From assembly GCF_000192795.1 (NCBI RefSeq), contig NW_007360641.1, forward strand, positions 3,326 to 59,979: a stretch of DNA of 56,654 bases, written 5' to 3'. The notes below the pieces were generated by a model. It did no database searches, was not told where the DNA came from, and was given only the letters and a program-made list of their open reading frames with translations. Each line of letters starts with the position of its first letter. Position 1 is the stretch's first letter. Of this stretch, positions 10,954-21,876 are shown one piece after another. Source of the DNA: Vavraia culicis subsp. floridensis. Taxonomy: Eukaryota > Microsporidia > Pleistophoridae. The position numbers and the translations under genes are program-made.

Positions 10954-12273
10954 AGTCTAGTAAGAACGAAATCACACCTGTAGACATGCAGGATACATTA
11001 AAATGCAGTGATATTTAGTCTATCCCAGAAATTCGTGATGTGCAAATGTTCGTATTTCTTGCTTATCCATAGTATAAGACGAAACAAGAAAAATAGCCAA
11101 CCTATGTTATTTTGACTCTTATTACTTCAATGGGCTTAATCTGTGCTTTATTCTGCTGATCTGTGTCTCCGTGATGCTCCCTCTATCAATTTGTAATCCA
11201 CTGAGTACAACATAATGAGAAGGTAGAAATTGGAAATGACCCGCTCATAACATTAAATAAGGCCCGTATGGATGTGCACCTATAAAAAATTTACCTATAA
11301 TAACAAAAGAATATCTCGGCAAATTTGTTGGCAATACGTGTATTGCTCTACAATTTTCTTCTATAGCTCGCGTTTAATCGGTAAGATGTTTTTAGAGTTT
11401 ATTTATGTCACCACACGCAAACAAGCTCTCAGGATGCACAGATCGCCTACTATGGCCTACCGGTCTTTGGATCACAACGATAGAAAATTTTTATAAAAAC
11501 AACGAGAAGGTTGAACAAAGGAAGAGACAAGAAAAAATGTGCAACTATGCATTCTTTTCTGTCAAAGGTATGTCTCCTGATCTCAAAACAACGTAATATT
11601 GTTAAAAGGTCACAATGTAAGTTTTAGGAAACTTGTACAAGCAATAAAGTTGCAGAGATTTGTGCCCAATCACATGCTCGATTGCCAAACTTTTAGGACA
11701 TTTAATACCAAGCCCAATATTCTCTGTGCCAAATAAACTTAGTGATACGTAAAGACACACTGTGTAGAACCACAAAATCGCTCATGTACCGAATGCATTT
11801 CACAGATTATAAATTTACTGGATAAGCTATCGGTGCTATAATAACACGCAACGTGTCATTTAGTCATAAATCTACTTCCTTAGTGCTGGTAAACATGCAG
11901 TAATCTAAATAATAAATTAATTATGTTATATGTAATTTGTTTAATTAACTTTGAGTGTTGATTTAAGACAGAGCTGTAATGTTGTTTACTATGGTTCTAT
12001 TCAACACGGAGATTTAGCGTGTAACATACGATAGAACAGCCTCTTTGTTGTGCACTCGTCAAAATTTGCAAACTACGTATACCAAGCTAGCTGATAGCGA
12101 TTTCTGGTTACAGACGGCTTCGCCATGGACAAAGAATCGATAGTTTAATCGGTGCCAATACACTAGAGGAACACCCAACTTGAGCAGCGTGATGTAATCA
12201 GTGGAAAATAACATGTCGCAACTTTAACTAAAACTCACCTTTGAAAATATATAGAACATCATTCTCATCTTGC
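10954..12273. other. Intergenic, nothing supported
   Basis: About 1.3 kb with only short ORFs (74 codons or fewer) and no recognisable RNA gene or repeat. Confidence 0.5.
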
Positions 12274-12957
12274 TTACTCATTTGTACTTGGTCTTACACG
12301 TACCAAGAAATTCCGCTGAAAAAGCTGCAAGAAAAAATAAAACAATGCTTTGTCGGCAAGATCATCAACTCTATTACCAAAATCAATCGTGTGATCCATT
12401 AGAGTTTTGCATGTATTTTTTCCCTCGGCTATTCGCATTAATATTTGTGTCACTACTATTTTTCCGTGGTTGCCAAAAATGCAATTACAATGTTTAACAC
12501 TATTATCTTCTGGCAAATTTTTTAGGTAATAGCATATGACATCCAAGGTATTAACATATTCGTTCCATGGTGTGTGGAATCGTTTTGATATCCATACTGG
12601 AACTAGTTTGTACAATGCTGCAAGCTCTTCTTTGTAGGCTAATAGTGAGTTCATTGTTGTATGATAATTATTGTAGATGATTCCGCCGTGATTTGCCCAT
12701 TTAGCACTATCTATCGTTCCAAATATTATACATTTTTCTTTTTTGTCTGTGTAGAGTACGACTATGAACTTTCTCTCGCTAACTGGCGATGAGTTCCAGG
12801 TAGATTGAAATTTATCGAATCCAGTGTCCATTTTGTCGAGGATTATTTGGTTGATTTGTACGATTATGTAATATGTCCGTATAAGATAAACCAGAGCGTA
12901 AAGAAGCAACATAATCACAACGGACCAGAAAAACTTCCGAAAAGCAGCTTTGTACAT
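12274..12957 (-). CDS. Single signal-anchor membrane protein, unknown family
   Basis: 227 residues starting at an ATG. Residues about 8-35 form one hydrophobic anchor (FFWSVVIMLLLYALVYLI). The rest is a soluble, mostly non-repetitive domain of about 190 residues with a Cys cluster (KHCNCIFGNH near 164) and Lys/Glu helices. Topology is probably type II, with the large domain in the lumen or outside. A TATTTAAAG element lies about 30 nt upstream. It shares its architecture, but no clear sequence identity by eye, with the genes at 16579 and 31522. No enzyme motif recognised. Confidence 0.65.
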   Translation of the reverse strand: MYKAAFRKFFWSVVIMLLLYALVYLIRTYYIIVQINQIILDKMDTGFDKFQSTWNSSPVSERKFIVVLYTDKKEKCIIFGTIDSAKWANHGGIIYNNYHTTMNSLLAYKEELAALYKLVPVWISKRFHTPWNEYVNTLDVICYYLKNLPEDNSVKHCNCIFGNHGKIVVTQILMRIAEGKNTCKTLMDHTIDFGNRVDDLADKALFYFFLQLFQRNFLVRVRPSTNE

Positions 12958-14344
12958 GGAATAGCATTTTTTGATCTTTAAATAGTTTTTTGTGCACTTG
13001 CTATCACGTAGTGATTACGCACATGCCGGGAAAAATAGCCCGGTTACTAGATACGAGGAATGCTCTTCAACTAACCACTCTCGAATTGAGTGTTTGACAA
13101 ATTCGGTTTGTGTTTGAATGAATTATTCTTTTGTTCTGCTATTTTTGGGAGTGCAACACGGAGAGATAAGTGAAAGTAATTGTATGAAGACTATTATTCA
13201 CAGATAAAAATAATTTGTCAGCTTGAGGGAGGTATTCTTATGAAATGGTATGAACTCGTGGTTTGAAATTTTACTGGTGTAATAAATATAGCTCTATTAT
13301 TCACGAAGAATGCCATATTGATCATGTGGCTCTTATATGGTTCGTAAAGGCGCAATTTTTTTCAGGAAGATTGTTTATCAAAAAACTGCAAATATATCTA
13401 CAGTGCGCTCAACACACAGGAGTTAGTTTTTTGCCTCCTTAATGTTACCGACAAGAAGAATAAGTTGCTCTCCTGACCAGCTGAAAACCTTAATCGTTTC
13501 CATTATCCTTTGACTAATGAAGAAATGTAAGGAAACTCTACTTGTTGTGGAAGCAATTTCTGAAAACAGCAATATTCATACTAAATTTATAATAATGTCA
13601 ATCTCAAAGCTATTGACATCATTAGAAGGATAAGATAGACCGTATAAACATGGTAAAGGGTTTGTGGATATTTCTTCTGCTCCTAGTCGAAAAAATAGAT
13701 AGGGAGTTGCTGGAAAGCACATTTCAAAAATATACAAGAACATATTACCGTAAATATTGTATCATACAACCTACATTGTAAGTTATACTGCAGTTAATGT
13801 ATTATAACAATTGTTAATGAGTATATTATAGGCGGTCGAAAAATGGTATTTATATTAATGTTTAAAGGTAAATTGGTAACAACCGAATAAAAAGCGCCTG
13901 CAAACACTAAAATAAAAGTAAAACAGAACAATCGTAGTAACACGTTGCAACGTTTGTGATACTTCTGGAACAATAAAAATTATATGATTGTGCTATTCGG
14001 TAGACTAGAAAACCAAATAAAGGACGAAGAACAAGAAATAAACTTAGTGAAGACAAATGAACGGGAGCGTGATATTTTTTTAGCTCCACGAACAAATATG
14101 ACACATGCGTGAAGTGAGTTCAAATACGGTACCGATAACTTAAATTTAGAAGATGACTGTGCAATAAACATAGATGTTAAAAAAGGTTTGTAGCAGCTTT
14201 TGAACAAGTGTTCATATTGAGGAGTAGTGAAATGTTCCTTGAATACTTAGCAGAGCTTGAGAAAAGAGGACAAGCAACGAAATGAACCGCTAATGTCTCA
14301 ATGAGTATTTTAAGTTCGTAATTTGGCCTATAAAAATTGCACTT
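12958..14344. other. Intergenic, one candidate 43-residue secreted ORF
   Basis: The only item of note is a plus-strand ORF at 13650-13781, described separately. Otherwise AT-rich, without repeats or RNA genes that I can support. Confidence 0.4.
13650..13781 (+). CDS. Candidate tiny secreted peptide (43 aa)
   Basis: ATG at 13650, stop at 13779-13781. The first 13 residues are signal-peptide-like (MVKGLWIFLLLLV). The remaining 30 are polar and basic, with one Cys and several Tyr. A TATAAAC lies only 8 nt upstream, closer than usual. The ORF is too short to be statistically convincing and may be chance or a remnant. Confidence 0.2.
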   Translation: MVKGLWIFLLLLVEKIDRELLESTFQKYTRTYYRKYCIIQPTL

Positions 14345-14659
14345 ATGCCAAATCGAGCTAGGTATAGAATTTACTGCTTGGAGTTTCATCATTTTTTCCT
14401 TGTCTACGGTATTTGGTCTTATAAAGACATGCATGTCTTTGTTATTTTTTTTGCCAATACGCTGATCAATGTTCTATGCGTAGAGGTGATGAGGATTAAA
14501 TGGTATTTGTTTGTGGTGAAAAAAGTTGATCAGGATTCTCTCCCATTACGCCTCCAGGTGCTGTTTTTAATCGTATCATTGATCGATTATACGATACCTA
14601 TCCATGTGCTTGTGGTATATGCCGCTGTTTATTGCCAAAACGTTCTCAACACGAGTTGA
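14345..14659 (+). CDS. Hypothetical multi-pass small membrane protein
   Basis: A 104-residue ORF with ATG and a TATAAAAATT element ending just upstream (about 14329-14338). Two or three hydrophobic stretches are visible (MHVFVIFFANTLINVLCVEV; LQVLFLIVSLIDYTIPIHVL). Given the TATA spacing, the second Met (14429) may be the true start, leaving 76 residues. A minus-strand ORF overlaps it, so coding strand is not certain. No family recognised. Confidence 0.3.
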   Translation: MPNRARYRIYCLEFHHFFLVYGIWSYKDMHVFVIFFANTLINVLCVEVMRIKWYLFVVKKVDQDSLPLRLQVLFLIVSLIDYTIPIHVLVVYAAVYCQNVLNTS

Positions 14660-15360
14660 TCCGTCTACCAGACTATGATACAGTTTTGATCCCATAACAA
14701 AACTGATCAAGTGTACGATCGTTACTCCAATCACAATCCATTCATGTTAAGATGTTGAAGTATAATACAAAGTTGTGATTCAAGGATTCATGTAATAGGA
14801 TCAAATACCTAAAATTTGGTACAAAGTTCGTACGTACGCATCAAAATAACACCTAGCATACTTAAAAAGCTTTATCATCTTGCAGAGTCTTTTCCGATAC
14901 GAAAGTTTTTTGACATCCATCGATTCTACAAGCGTCATTTTTGACATCAAACGTAAAATCAGAACTTGAGCAACTAAATGGTTGTAATTGTATCATCCTT
15001 CAAATTATGTATCCGAGTCTTTGACACTTCCCTACATGTTGACCTAGCGTAAGGAAAGCACTGGTGAGTACTGATCAGAACGGCGATGTAAAAGACCGTT
15101 CCACAGAAGTACCAGAGGCAATGATTTACGTGGTAAGTTGGCAATCACAGAAACACGAACCGCCGATGATAAGGTAGAGCAATCTGGTTGAACATAAACG
15201 TTACAAATTGTACATCTCGATTGGTCCACCGAACTGAAACATCTTTGTAATAGTTCTGGTGCATTTCATTCATGTCTCACAGGAAGTATTAAAGATGGCA
15301 AATCAAACCTGATATCATGTGATTTCTCTTAACTTATTAGTTTATTTCAAAATCCAAAAA
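14660..15360. other. Intergenic upstream of the secreted repeat protein
   Basis: No supported gene, RNA or repeat. Confidence 0.45.
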
Positions 15361-15361
15361 T

Positions 15362-15369
15362 TATATAAG
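15362..15369 (+). promoter_or_regulatory. TATA box of the secreted K/E/P-repeat gene
   Basis: TATATAAG 20-27 nt before the ATG at 15389. It fits this ATG rather than the upstream in-frame GTG. Confidence 0.55.
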
Positions 15370-15388
15370 ACAAATCGTGTATTTAAAC

Positions 15389-16099
15389 ATGAATTTCCTT
15401 CCTTATTTTATCTTACTTGCTTTTATACATGCTAATATGCCTAAAGAATTGGCCTATGAACCATGGGAATCACACTTAGCTGCTGCTGCTGATAAAGGGT
15501 CTGGATCAAATCCGAGCGGGTCCTCGTCATCAGGTAATAAGAAAAAAGACGAGAAACCACCTGAGGATAAGAAAAAGGAAAAACCGAAAGATGGTGGCAG
15601 TGGTGGTGGTAGCGGTGGTGGTAAACCCTCCGGGAATGAAGATCCCGCCGATAGCAAAGGATCTGAAGGCGGAGATAACCCCAACAAGGATAAAGGTTCG
15701 CAAGGGAACAAAGGTCCTGAAGACGACAAACAGCCTGAGGAAAAGCCCGAGGATGAGGAGAAGCCTAAAGACGAGGAAAAGCCTAAAGACGAGGAAAAGC
15801 CTAAAGACGAGGAAAAACCCGAAGATGAGGAAAAACCCGAAGATGAGGAAAAACCCAAAGATGAGGAAAAACCCAAGGATGATAAAAAGCCTAAGGATGA
15901 TAAAAAATCTGGTGATCAAGGAGGTGGTAGCGAAGAAGGCAAAGGCTCAGGTGTCCTATGGAATAGCTGTTGTGGCGATGATATTGGTTTAGAAGGAGGA
16001 AACCCTCAAGCAAATCAAAATGGTATGAATGCTGGAATGCCTGAAATTGTCATTTCTTTGAAACACGCCAAGGATGAGAACAAGGAGCAGGTTAAATAA
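15389..16099 (+). CDS. Secreted acidic Lys/Glu/Pro/Asp repeat protein
   Basis: 236 residues from the ATG at 15389. The N-terminus is a classical signal peptide (MNFLPYFILLAFIHANMPKELA). Then come a Gly/Ser-rich spacer with GGGSGGGSGGG, a tandem hexapeptide block (EEKPKD / EEKPED, about ten copies, 15738-15907), another Gly/Ser linker, and a short unique C-terminus with a CC pair (WNSCCGDDIG) and a hydrophobic EIVISLKH. Highly charged and probably unstructured. Such repeats are common in microsporidian spore-wall or exported proteins, but this assignment is inference. No catalytic domain. The perfect 18-nt repeats imply length polymorphism. Confidence 0.75.
   Translation: MNFLPYFILLAFIHANMPKELAYEPWESHLAAAADKGSGSNPSGSSSSGNKKKDEKPPEDKKKEKPKDGGSGGGSGGGKPSGNEDPADSKGSEGGDNPNKDKGSQGNKGPEDDKQPEEKPEDEEKPKDEEKPKDEEKPKDEEKPEDEEKPEDEEKPKDEEKPKDDKKPKDDKKSGDQGGGSEEGKGSGVLWNSCCGDDIGLEGGNPQANQNGMNAGMPEIVISLKHAKDENKEQVK
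15738..15907 (+). repeat. 18-nt coding tandem repeat
   Basis: Roughly ten near-identical 18-nt units of the type gaggaaaagcctaaagac encode the charged hexapeptides of the secreted protein. Unit length is a multiple of three, so copy-number change keeps the frame. Confidence 0.8.
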
Positions 16100-16146
16100 A
16101 CCAACGAGAACTGTGGACGTTTATTTTCTTCATTAGTGTTTCCAAT

Positions 16147-16535
16147 TCATAACACAATGTACATTTTAATACATGTTTTACGTTCATATAAATAACGTTT
16201 GAGATATTTAACCTTTAGACAGAATGGAATGTAAATTATATGTTGCCCCTGGATCATACGTAAGGTGAAATTGCCTGGAATAGATGACTTGATAGAACAA
16301 CGATATAGCATGAATTGTAGGAACAAGTTTGTTTTTCTGTACATCTGTTGGTAATAATTTTGATGAAGCTAACTGCGTTAACTGATTTATTACGCTTAAC
16401 ACCATAGCTAAATATTCTCAGGCACCCTGTGGTGATAAAATAGAAATTGCTGATTCCGAGATCCCACGTTTTATACGGATATAAATGCTGAACTGTGTTT
16501 AAATAATTCGATCTACGTGTTGCAACGAGCCACAT
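16147..16535 (-). pseudogene. Possible decayed ORF downstream of the signal-anchor gene
   Basis: Three partly overlapping minus-strand frames each have coding-like stretches: a 93-codon ATG frame from 16535 starting MWLVATRRSNYLNT, a 65-codon frame ending SRQFHLTYDPGATYNLHSIL, and a third ending at 16147. No single frame spans the region. This could be a frameshifted gene of about 120 residues, or chance. I recognise no family. Confidence 0.2.
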
Positions 16536-16578
16536 CTTCAGCTACATGCATTAACCGACCAGTATACCACAATTTGCA

Positions 16579-17244
16579 TTAAAAATACCATCTATAGTTA
16601 CTCAAAATCCACAGAACAATTTTGTACGCATCAAGCTCGAACTTCACTGTTTCTTTCTGCAGGCTCCTGTGATCATTCTTGAAGTGGTGGAGCCGAACAC
16701 TTTTATTTTCGGTACTGATGTACAGTAAACTGTAATTTACCCGCTCTTCGCTCCCAAGTATTTCATACACTTTGTTATAGATCATATACACTCTAGCCAC
16801 ATCTAAAAATGGCCATATCTTCCAAAGATAGATTGACTCCATTTTGCTGAAGTACTTGGTCCGTAGTGGTATCGGCTGGTTGTAAACCAAGGTATTTTTG
16901 CGATCATCGTCCTCAAAGATACTTAAGTAAACAGAAGGTCTATTTATAACGTCTAGATCACCGCACATATCACTGTGTTGCGTTCTAATAAGTAGGCTTC
17001 TATACGTTTGGTTGTTGTAGCAGTGGTACTGTTTTACCAGAAGAACTTGCAATTCGTTGTTTGCATTACTTATTCCGAACATATTTCGTATTTTGGTGTA
17101 ATTTGTTGCTCGCATATCACTCCAAAACTTCAAATTTTCGTGCTGTACAATCATGTAATGAACAATGAAGAATGAGATCAAGGCCGTCAGTACGATTATA
17201 TTCGATAAGAAAATCGCAATACCAATAGTTCTTTGGGACAGCAT
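16579..17244 (-). CDS. Single signal-anchor membrane protein, unknown family
   Basis: 221 residues from the first ATG at 17244 (the frame is open 24 codons upstream without an ATG). A hydrophobic anchor lies at about residues 6-30 (IGIAIFLSNIIVLTALISFFIVHYM), followed by a soluble domain of about 190 residues with Asn-X-Ser/Thr sites (NYTK, NQTY, NYSL), consistent with a luminal or external domain. A TTATACG TATA-like element is about 25 nt upstream. It shares its architecture with the genes at 12274 and 31522. No catalytic motif recognised. Confidence 0.6.
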   Translation of the reverse strand: MLSQRTIGIAIFLSNIIVLTALISFFIVHYMIVQHENLKFWSDMRATNYTKIRNMFGISNANNELQVLLVKQYHCYNNQTYRSLLIRTQHSDMCGDLDVINRPSVYLSIFEDDDRKNTLVYNQPIPLRTKYFSKMESIYLWKIWPFLDVARVYMIYNKVYEILGSEERVNYSLLYISTENKSVRLHHFKNDHRSLQKETVKFELDAYKIVLWILSNYRWYF

Positions 17245-18135
17245 TTGTTTGCGTAGTAGAGACGTATAAGTACGAAGTACGGTTTGTTTGTAACTGCACA
17301 CACAAACGTTGGACACAAATTTTCTGTTCTGTCAATCAAAATTAGAATAGAACGTTGTAACTTCTTCTATCTCCTGCCTTGAAGATCAAACGATCGAAAA
17401 ACTGCCAGCACAGCTTCTGGATATCACTGAGATCAAGCGAGTGATACCATAAACAATAGGTTACATATTACTTTGGTTATGCTCCATTGCGTAAATCAAT
17501 TATCACCATGATTTTACCTCATTCTGGCATCTATTGTAGAAAATAACATTTTCGTGCTACCATTAAATAAGCTACCTCTTTAACCAGCGATTAGACCATC
17601 TCTCTATCACAACATGTAAACGAATGAACAACAGCGCACCACGCTTGAAGCAATTCTGATTCGATAATTATTCGGCATGCTGACATGCTGCCAAAAAATA
17701 CGAAGGTAAATGCACGATACAACCAGGATATTCGTCAAATGTCCCATTTTACGTCCATAATACCATCATTGATGCGTAAAAGCGTCATTATTGTCATGTT
17801 TAGTGTTTTTATCTACAGTTGAACAGCAAAACGTAATTTCAGGTTTAACTTTATCTTCTGCTGCACTTTGCTATAAAACACTTACTGTTCTACCATAACA
17901 TGCAGATTATTACTGCACAACTCTTGCTGTTCAGCCACTCAGCTAGTGCAAGTTTCCACGTTTAGAATCATCCGTGAGAGAAGAAGTCCCCTTGTGAAAC
18001 AGCGTGAATATGCGCTAAAAATAGTGCTACATAGTTCTTTGAAATATTTTTACTCAGATGATCAGGATTAGAATGTTGTCCAATGTCTTAGCAGAATTGA
18101 ATACATGGCAAATGCTTTCGATTATCATCCTGCTC
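17245..18135. other. Intergenic, nothing supported
   Basis: About 0.9 kb without a coding-like ORF or repeat. Confidence 0.5.
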
Positions 18136-21100
18136 CTATACGTCTGTTCTACGAGCAGAAAATATAAGAGTCGATTGTCCTGCTTTCGTACACACGTACA
18201 ACTTCATCCGCAATTTAGACTCAGAAACTACTACAAATGGTAAATTTTGTCTATTCACAGTAATCCATGGGTGCAGTTTCACTTTTATTGTCAAATTTCT
18301 GTTTTCGCGATCAAAACGAATTAAAATGCCTTTTTTGATCGGCAAATCTAATGTTCTAAAAAAGTCAACTAGACTTGATTGAGCAGTGTAAACATTCCCT
18401 TTATCAATACTAAACATTTCAGAAGTATGCAATTCATACCTGACAGGAACCGTAAACACATGATCAATTTGTCTTGTATTATAACGTATTGGTAGTTCAA
18501 ATACATGATCTATCGATAAATCTATACGAAAAAGCGTAATCCCGTTCGTCTTTACGTCTAGAGCCTTGATGTTATTCACCAGTAGTCTTACACGCGCAAT
18601 CCTTGGATACGCACCTAAATTCAGCCTGCTTATGAAACCAAGGAACATACCGACCGCATTGTGCACGCTTCCGTGTACGAAAGCTGCGTCAAAGCCATTG
18701 TTGATTCTCCAATGTGAAAGTTTCAACAAGGTATCCCCTTTTTCCACAGCCTTGCTTCCATTTATAGAGATAAACTTAACGAGCTGGAACAGAAAGAACT
18801 GCTTGTGTGAGTACTTATACAAGAACTTACGAAAGTAACAGTTCATCATTACGCTTTTAGTCGCACGAGTTTGTCCATTAAAAGAACATTGCAGGTTCAT
18901 GGCATCCTCTTTAGGCCGAAATCCATTGCCAGAAAAAACCTTTAACATTATTCTCAATGGTTTGTGCTGATTCTGTGGCGAAAACATCTTTTGCTTCACC
19001 GTATCGAATGGATTGCAGCAAAGATACGATGAAGAAATACTTAGTAACATGATTGGATGTTCATCACCGCGTTTATCGACGAAATAAGTTCTTATCTTTG
19101 TGTCAGGCCATGATATGATGGGATCTCTTGGCAGTGAATGGTTAAGCTGCTTCGCATTTTCTGTACTTTGGAGCCTCTTCGCGCAGCCCCCGGCAGGACG
19201 TAGACCCAAATCCAAGTCGAAAGTATTTCCAGAAATATCTAACGATAGATCTACATCCATTTTTCCATCACACATATTTCTAGCTCCCTGCCAGCTACCT
19301 TTTGTCCATGTAAGCCTGCTGATCAGAGGTTCAAGTAATTCGTGGCAGTTACACTTTCCACACAAAGAAAAGGACAAATCTCCATCTACTGCAAACAACA
19401 CAGAAAAATCGGGTGCAACACTAATATTTTGCCCGTACAAATACACATTTCCTTGACTGCATGTAACTTCCGATTGGTTGAAATCGATGCATATTTTTGC
19501 TGCCACATCACATGTGTTTGTATTTCTCACAGCTTTTAGATAAATACGATTTCTCATTCTGATTATATTCCTAATCGCAAATCCTGCCTGCAAAACACTC
19601 TTATCTGCACATGTTACCAGCCTAATCATCTTTTCAATACCAGCAATACGCAGTTCGGCATGTCCAAGAACCTTACTACAAGAAAAAATGCACATTTTCC
19701 TGAACTGATCTGCAGATTTATCAATTCTTTCGTTGTTTATCACAACATCAGAGAACAACAGATCATTAATCGTGTCACCACCGATCATCAAGTTGTTCTT
19801 CCCGAATTTTGTCCAGCAATCTATCCTAGCACGGATACGCCCGCCGTCATAAAAGAATGCACTTTTGATAGAAAAATCTGCTTCATACATTCCAAATAAC
19901 AGTTCAATCGATAAGCGCTTACTATGTCCAGGCACGAACGGCCATATCAACTCGTTCTCACAGTTACATTTCACAGGTCCTTCTTCCGCAGGTTTTAATG
20001 TTTTGCTGCCATCATCAGAGCATTTTAAGCACACACCACCATCCACACTGGTTGAATGTACTAAGATTATGTTTTTACGCATTTCCACACTATGTCTGAG
20101 AGTTAGTGCTCCCATTTTGAGTGGCATACGTATTGGAGGCACGTATTCAATTATATGGTTCTCAAGACCAGACAATAACCAATTTTTTAGATCATAGCGA
20201 CAGGCAAACTGCTTGTTGTTCTCGGTGCCAACTCTGATCTTAAGCAGAACAGATCTTCTCTCCATCAGATATCGCAGTAAATTGTTCCATGATTTAATTT
20301 CAACAATAATTTTGAAAAACACACTTGTCCCGAATATTCCATCAAGGACCTCCTTCTCGCACCAATTCTGCTTTTTAGATGCTTCCGCGTGTATAGATCC
20401 GTAATTTGCAAGCCGCGCGCCATCACGGGTGCAAGCTATCACCTCCACTTTGCACAAACGATCTATCCCTATTGCCCCTTTGGTATCAGTCGATTTACCA
20501 TTTGTATGGCCACTGTCATATCTGCCCACTGCACTCGGAGCAGAGTCAACACCTGCATGATTGTCACCTTTGCTATTCTTTACATTTCTTTCATGAATCG
20601 GTTCGTTTAATGCACATTTCTCGTCTATCTTCATGACCTGCCCGTTCTTCATTTTCACAGCTGCCGATCTCACAGCAGCACTCTTCTCATCCCCATAATC
20701 TTTCTCAACTCCAATATTCAGAGGTATGATATTGGTGTTATACAGGACATGAAAGTATTCTATTCCGTTTTTCGGATTACATTCCTTCACATTGACAGCA
20801 ACGGTATAAAACCTGCCTTTACCATAAAATCTCAACCCAAATTTCGGCCATTCTCGTTTAGTACGTCTTACCACAGCTACAATGCTGTGAAAAGGCACTA
20901 ATAGATCATTAAAAAATTGCTGACATACAAGTGACTGTTCATCCTTCACGTTTAGTATATGAAGTAGGCCACTACTCTCCTTTAGATCACCATCTGCCAT
21001 CAGTTTGTACACATTTATCAGAAAATACCACAGGTCTGTGCAGCTACTGAACGAGAAGGTGATAATCACCGGTTCAACCAGCCGACCGTTTGTTACGCAC

Positions 21101-21876
21101 AACTTGCCAACCACAAGGTTGCAAGGACAATCAAACACTACCGCGCCAAAGGACATTTCGTTCATTCGGATGTTCATATACCTGGGCAGCACAAGTTCAC
21201 AACCACCCAGGTATAAATTGATCATCAATTCCGGTTCTATACGTAACCCAGCTAAGCACGCACCGTAGACGCCTTCCTGTTTAAGTCCATTTCCTAATAC
21301 ATATCTAAACCGTACACGCTTCCTGAACCACACATAAAACACTCTCATGTGCATCCAAGCATCAATCACTACTTCCATATTCAGCTTAGAATCACCGGTA
21401 AACATGCTCCTGCCGTTAACGCTTTCAATTCGCAAGGAGCCATCAAATTTTAATCTTCTGTTCTTTCTCAGAATTATTTCCTCTTTTTTCAACACTGCCA
21501 CATTTTCTCCATTATTGGAAAATGATACGTGCAGTCCCGTCAATAACACGTTCACCGGACATAAATACTGTGATCTTATGTCGAAGCTCACCGCTTCGGG
21601 GCTGTGCACCACATCATAGCGAACACGGCACACTTCAAATTTCCTGTGATCGATTATGAGAATGTGCACTGCTAGCACACCTATTTTGGTAAGTACTATG
21701 CTCAGAATGATGATCAAAAACAGTTTCATACACCTTTTAGGCTCTTGCACACCTTTCGTGTACTGCACCAATAATGCACAAAAGTATCCTTGAGAGTGCT
21801 GCTGCTCCGGCTGCATACCGATACTCGGAACATTATTTCTCCGTTCACCATTTTTTTTGTCCATCCTGATGCTCAT
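18136..21876 (-). CDS. Giant single-pass membrane protein with long beta-rich extracytoplasmic region
   Basis: About 1246 residues from the ATG at 21876 (a second ATG 4 codons later is equally possible; the frame is open upstream without an ATG). A polar cytosolic segment of about 50 residues is followed by one transmembrane helix (LFLIIILSIVLTKIGVLAVHIL), then about 1170 residues with recurring short beta-strand-like segments, conserved Cys and no second anchor. The first luminal module (SFDIRSQYLCPVNVLLTGL, HVSFSNNGENVAVL) resembles LEA-2/DUF3712-type domains, as in the fungal vacuolar protein Tag1. The overall plan (short N-terminus, one helix, long luminal repeats) also recalls nucleoporin Pom152. 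Neither assignment is secure. It is the longest gene in the window and has no frameshift. Confidence 0.7.
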   Translation of the reverse strand: MSIRMDKKNGERRNNVPSIGMQPEQQHSQGYFCALLVQYTKGVQEPKRCMKLFLIIILSIVLTKIGVLAVHILIIDHRKFEVCRVRYDVVHSPEAVSFDIRSQYLCPVNVLLTGLHVSFSNNGENVAVLKKEEIILRKNRRLKFDGSLRIESVNGRSMFTGDSKLNMEVVIDAWMHMRVFYVWFRKRVRFRYVLGNGLKQEGVYGACLAGLRIEPELMINLYLGGCELVLPRYMNIRMNEMSFGAVVFDCPCNLVVGKLCVTNGRLVEPVIITFSFSSCTDLWYFLINVYKLMADGDLKESSGLLHILNVKDEQSLVCQQFFNDLLVPFHSIVAVVRRTKREWPKFGLRFYGKGRFYTVAVNVKECNPKNGIEYFHVLYNTNIIPLNIGVEKDYGDEKSAAVRSAAVKMKNGQVMKIDEKCALNEPIHERNVKNSKGDNHAGVDSAPSAVGRYDSGHTNGKSTDTKGAIGIDRLCKVEVIACTRDGARLANYGSIHAEASKKQNWCEKEVLDGIFGTSVFFKIIVEIKSWNNLLRYLMERRSVLLKIRVGTENNKQFACRYDLKNWLLSGLENHIIEYVPPIRMPLKMGALTLRHSVEMRKNIILVHSTSVDGGVCLKCSDDGSKTLKPAEEGPVKCNCENELIWPFVPGHSKRLSIELLFGMYEADFSIKSAFFYDGGRIRARIDCWTKFGKNNLMIGGDTINDLLFSDVVINNERIDKSADQFRKMCIFSCSKVLGHAELRIAGIEKMIRLVTCADKSVLQAGFAIRNIIRMRNRIYLKAVRNTNTCDVAAKICIDFNQSEVTCSQGNVYLYGQNISVAPDFSVLFAVDGDLSFSLCGKCNCHELLEPLISRLTWTKGSWQGARNMCDGKMDVDLSLDISGNTFDLDLGLRPAGGCAKRLQSTENAKQLNHSLPRDPIISWPDTKIRTYFVDKRGDEHPIMLLSISSSYLCCNPFDTVKQKMFSPQNQHKPLRIMLKVFSGNGFRPKEDAMNLQCSFNGQTRATKSVMMNCYFRKFLYKYSHKQFFLFQLVKFISINGSKAVEKGDTLLKLSHWRINNGFDAAFVHGSVHNAVGMFLGFISRLNLGAYPRIARVRLLVNNIKALDVKTNGITLFRIDLSIDHVFELPIRYNTRQIDHVFTVPVRYELHTSEMFSIDKGNVYTAQSSLVDFFRTLDLPIKKGILIRFDRENRNLTIKVKLHPWITVNRQNLPFVVVSESKLRMKLYVCTKAGQSTLIFSARRTDV

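Noticed and set aside
15454..15992. Ser/Phe-rich minus-strand ORFs and a second plus frame inside the secreted repeat gene
   Set aside because: Antisense and frame echoes of the K/E/P repeat block.
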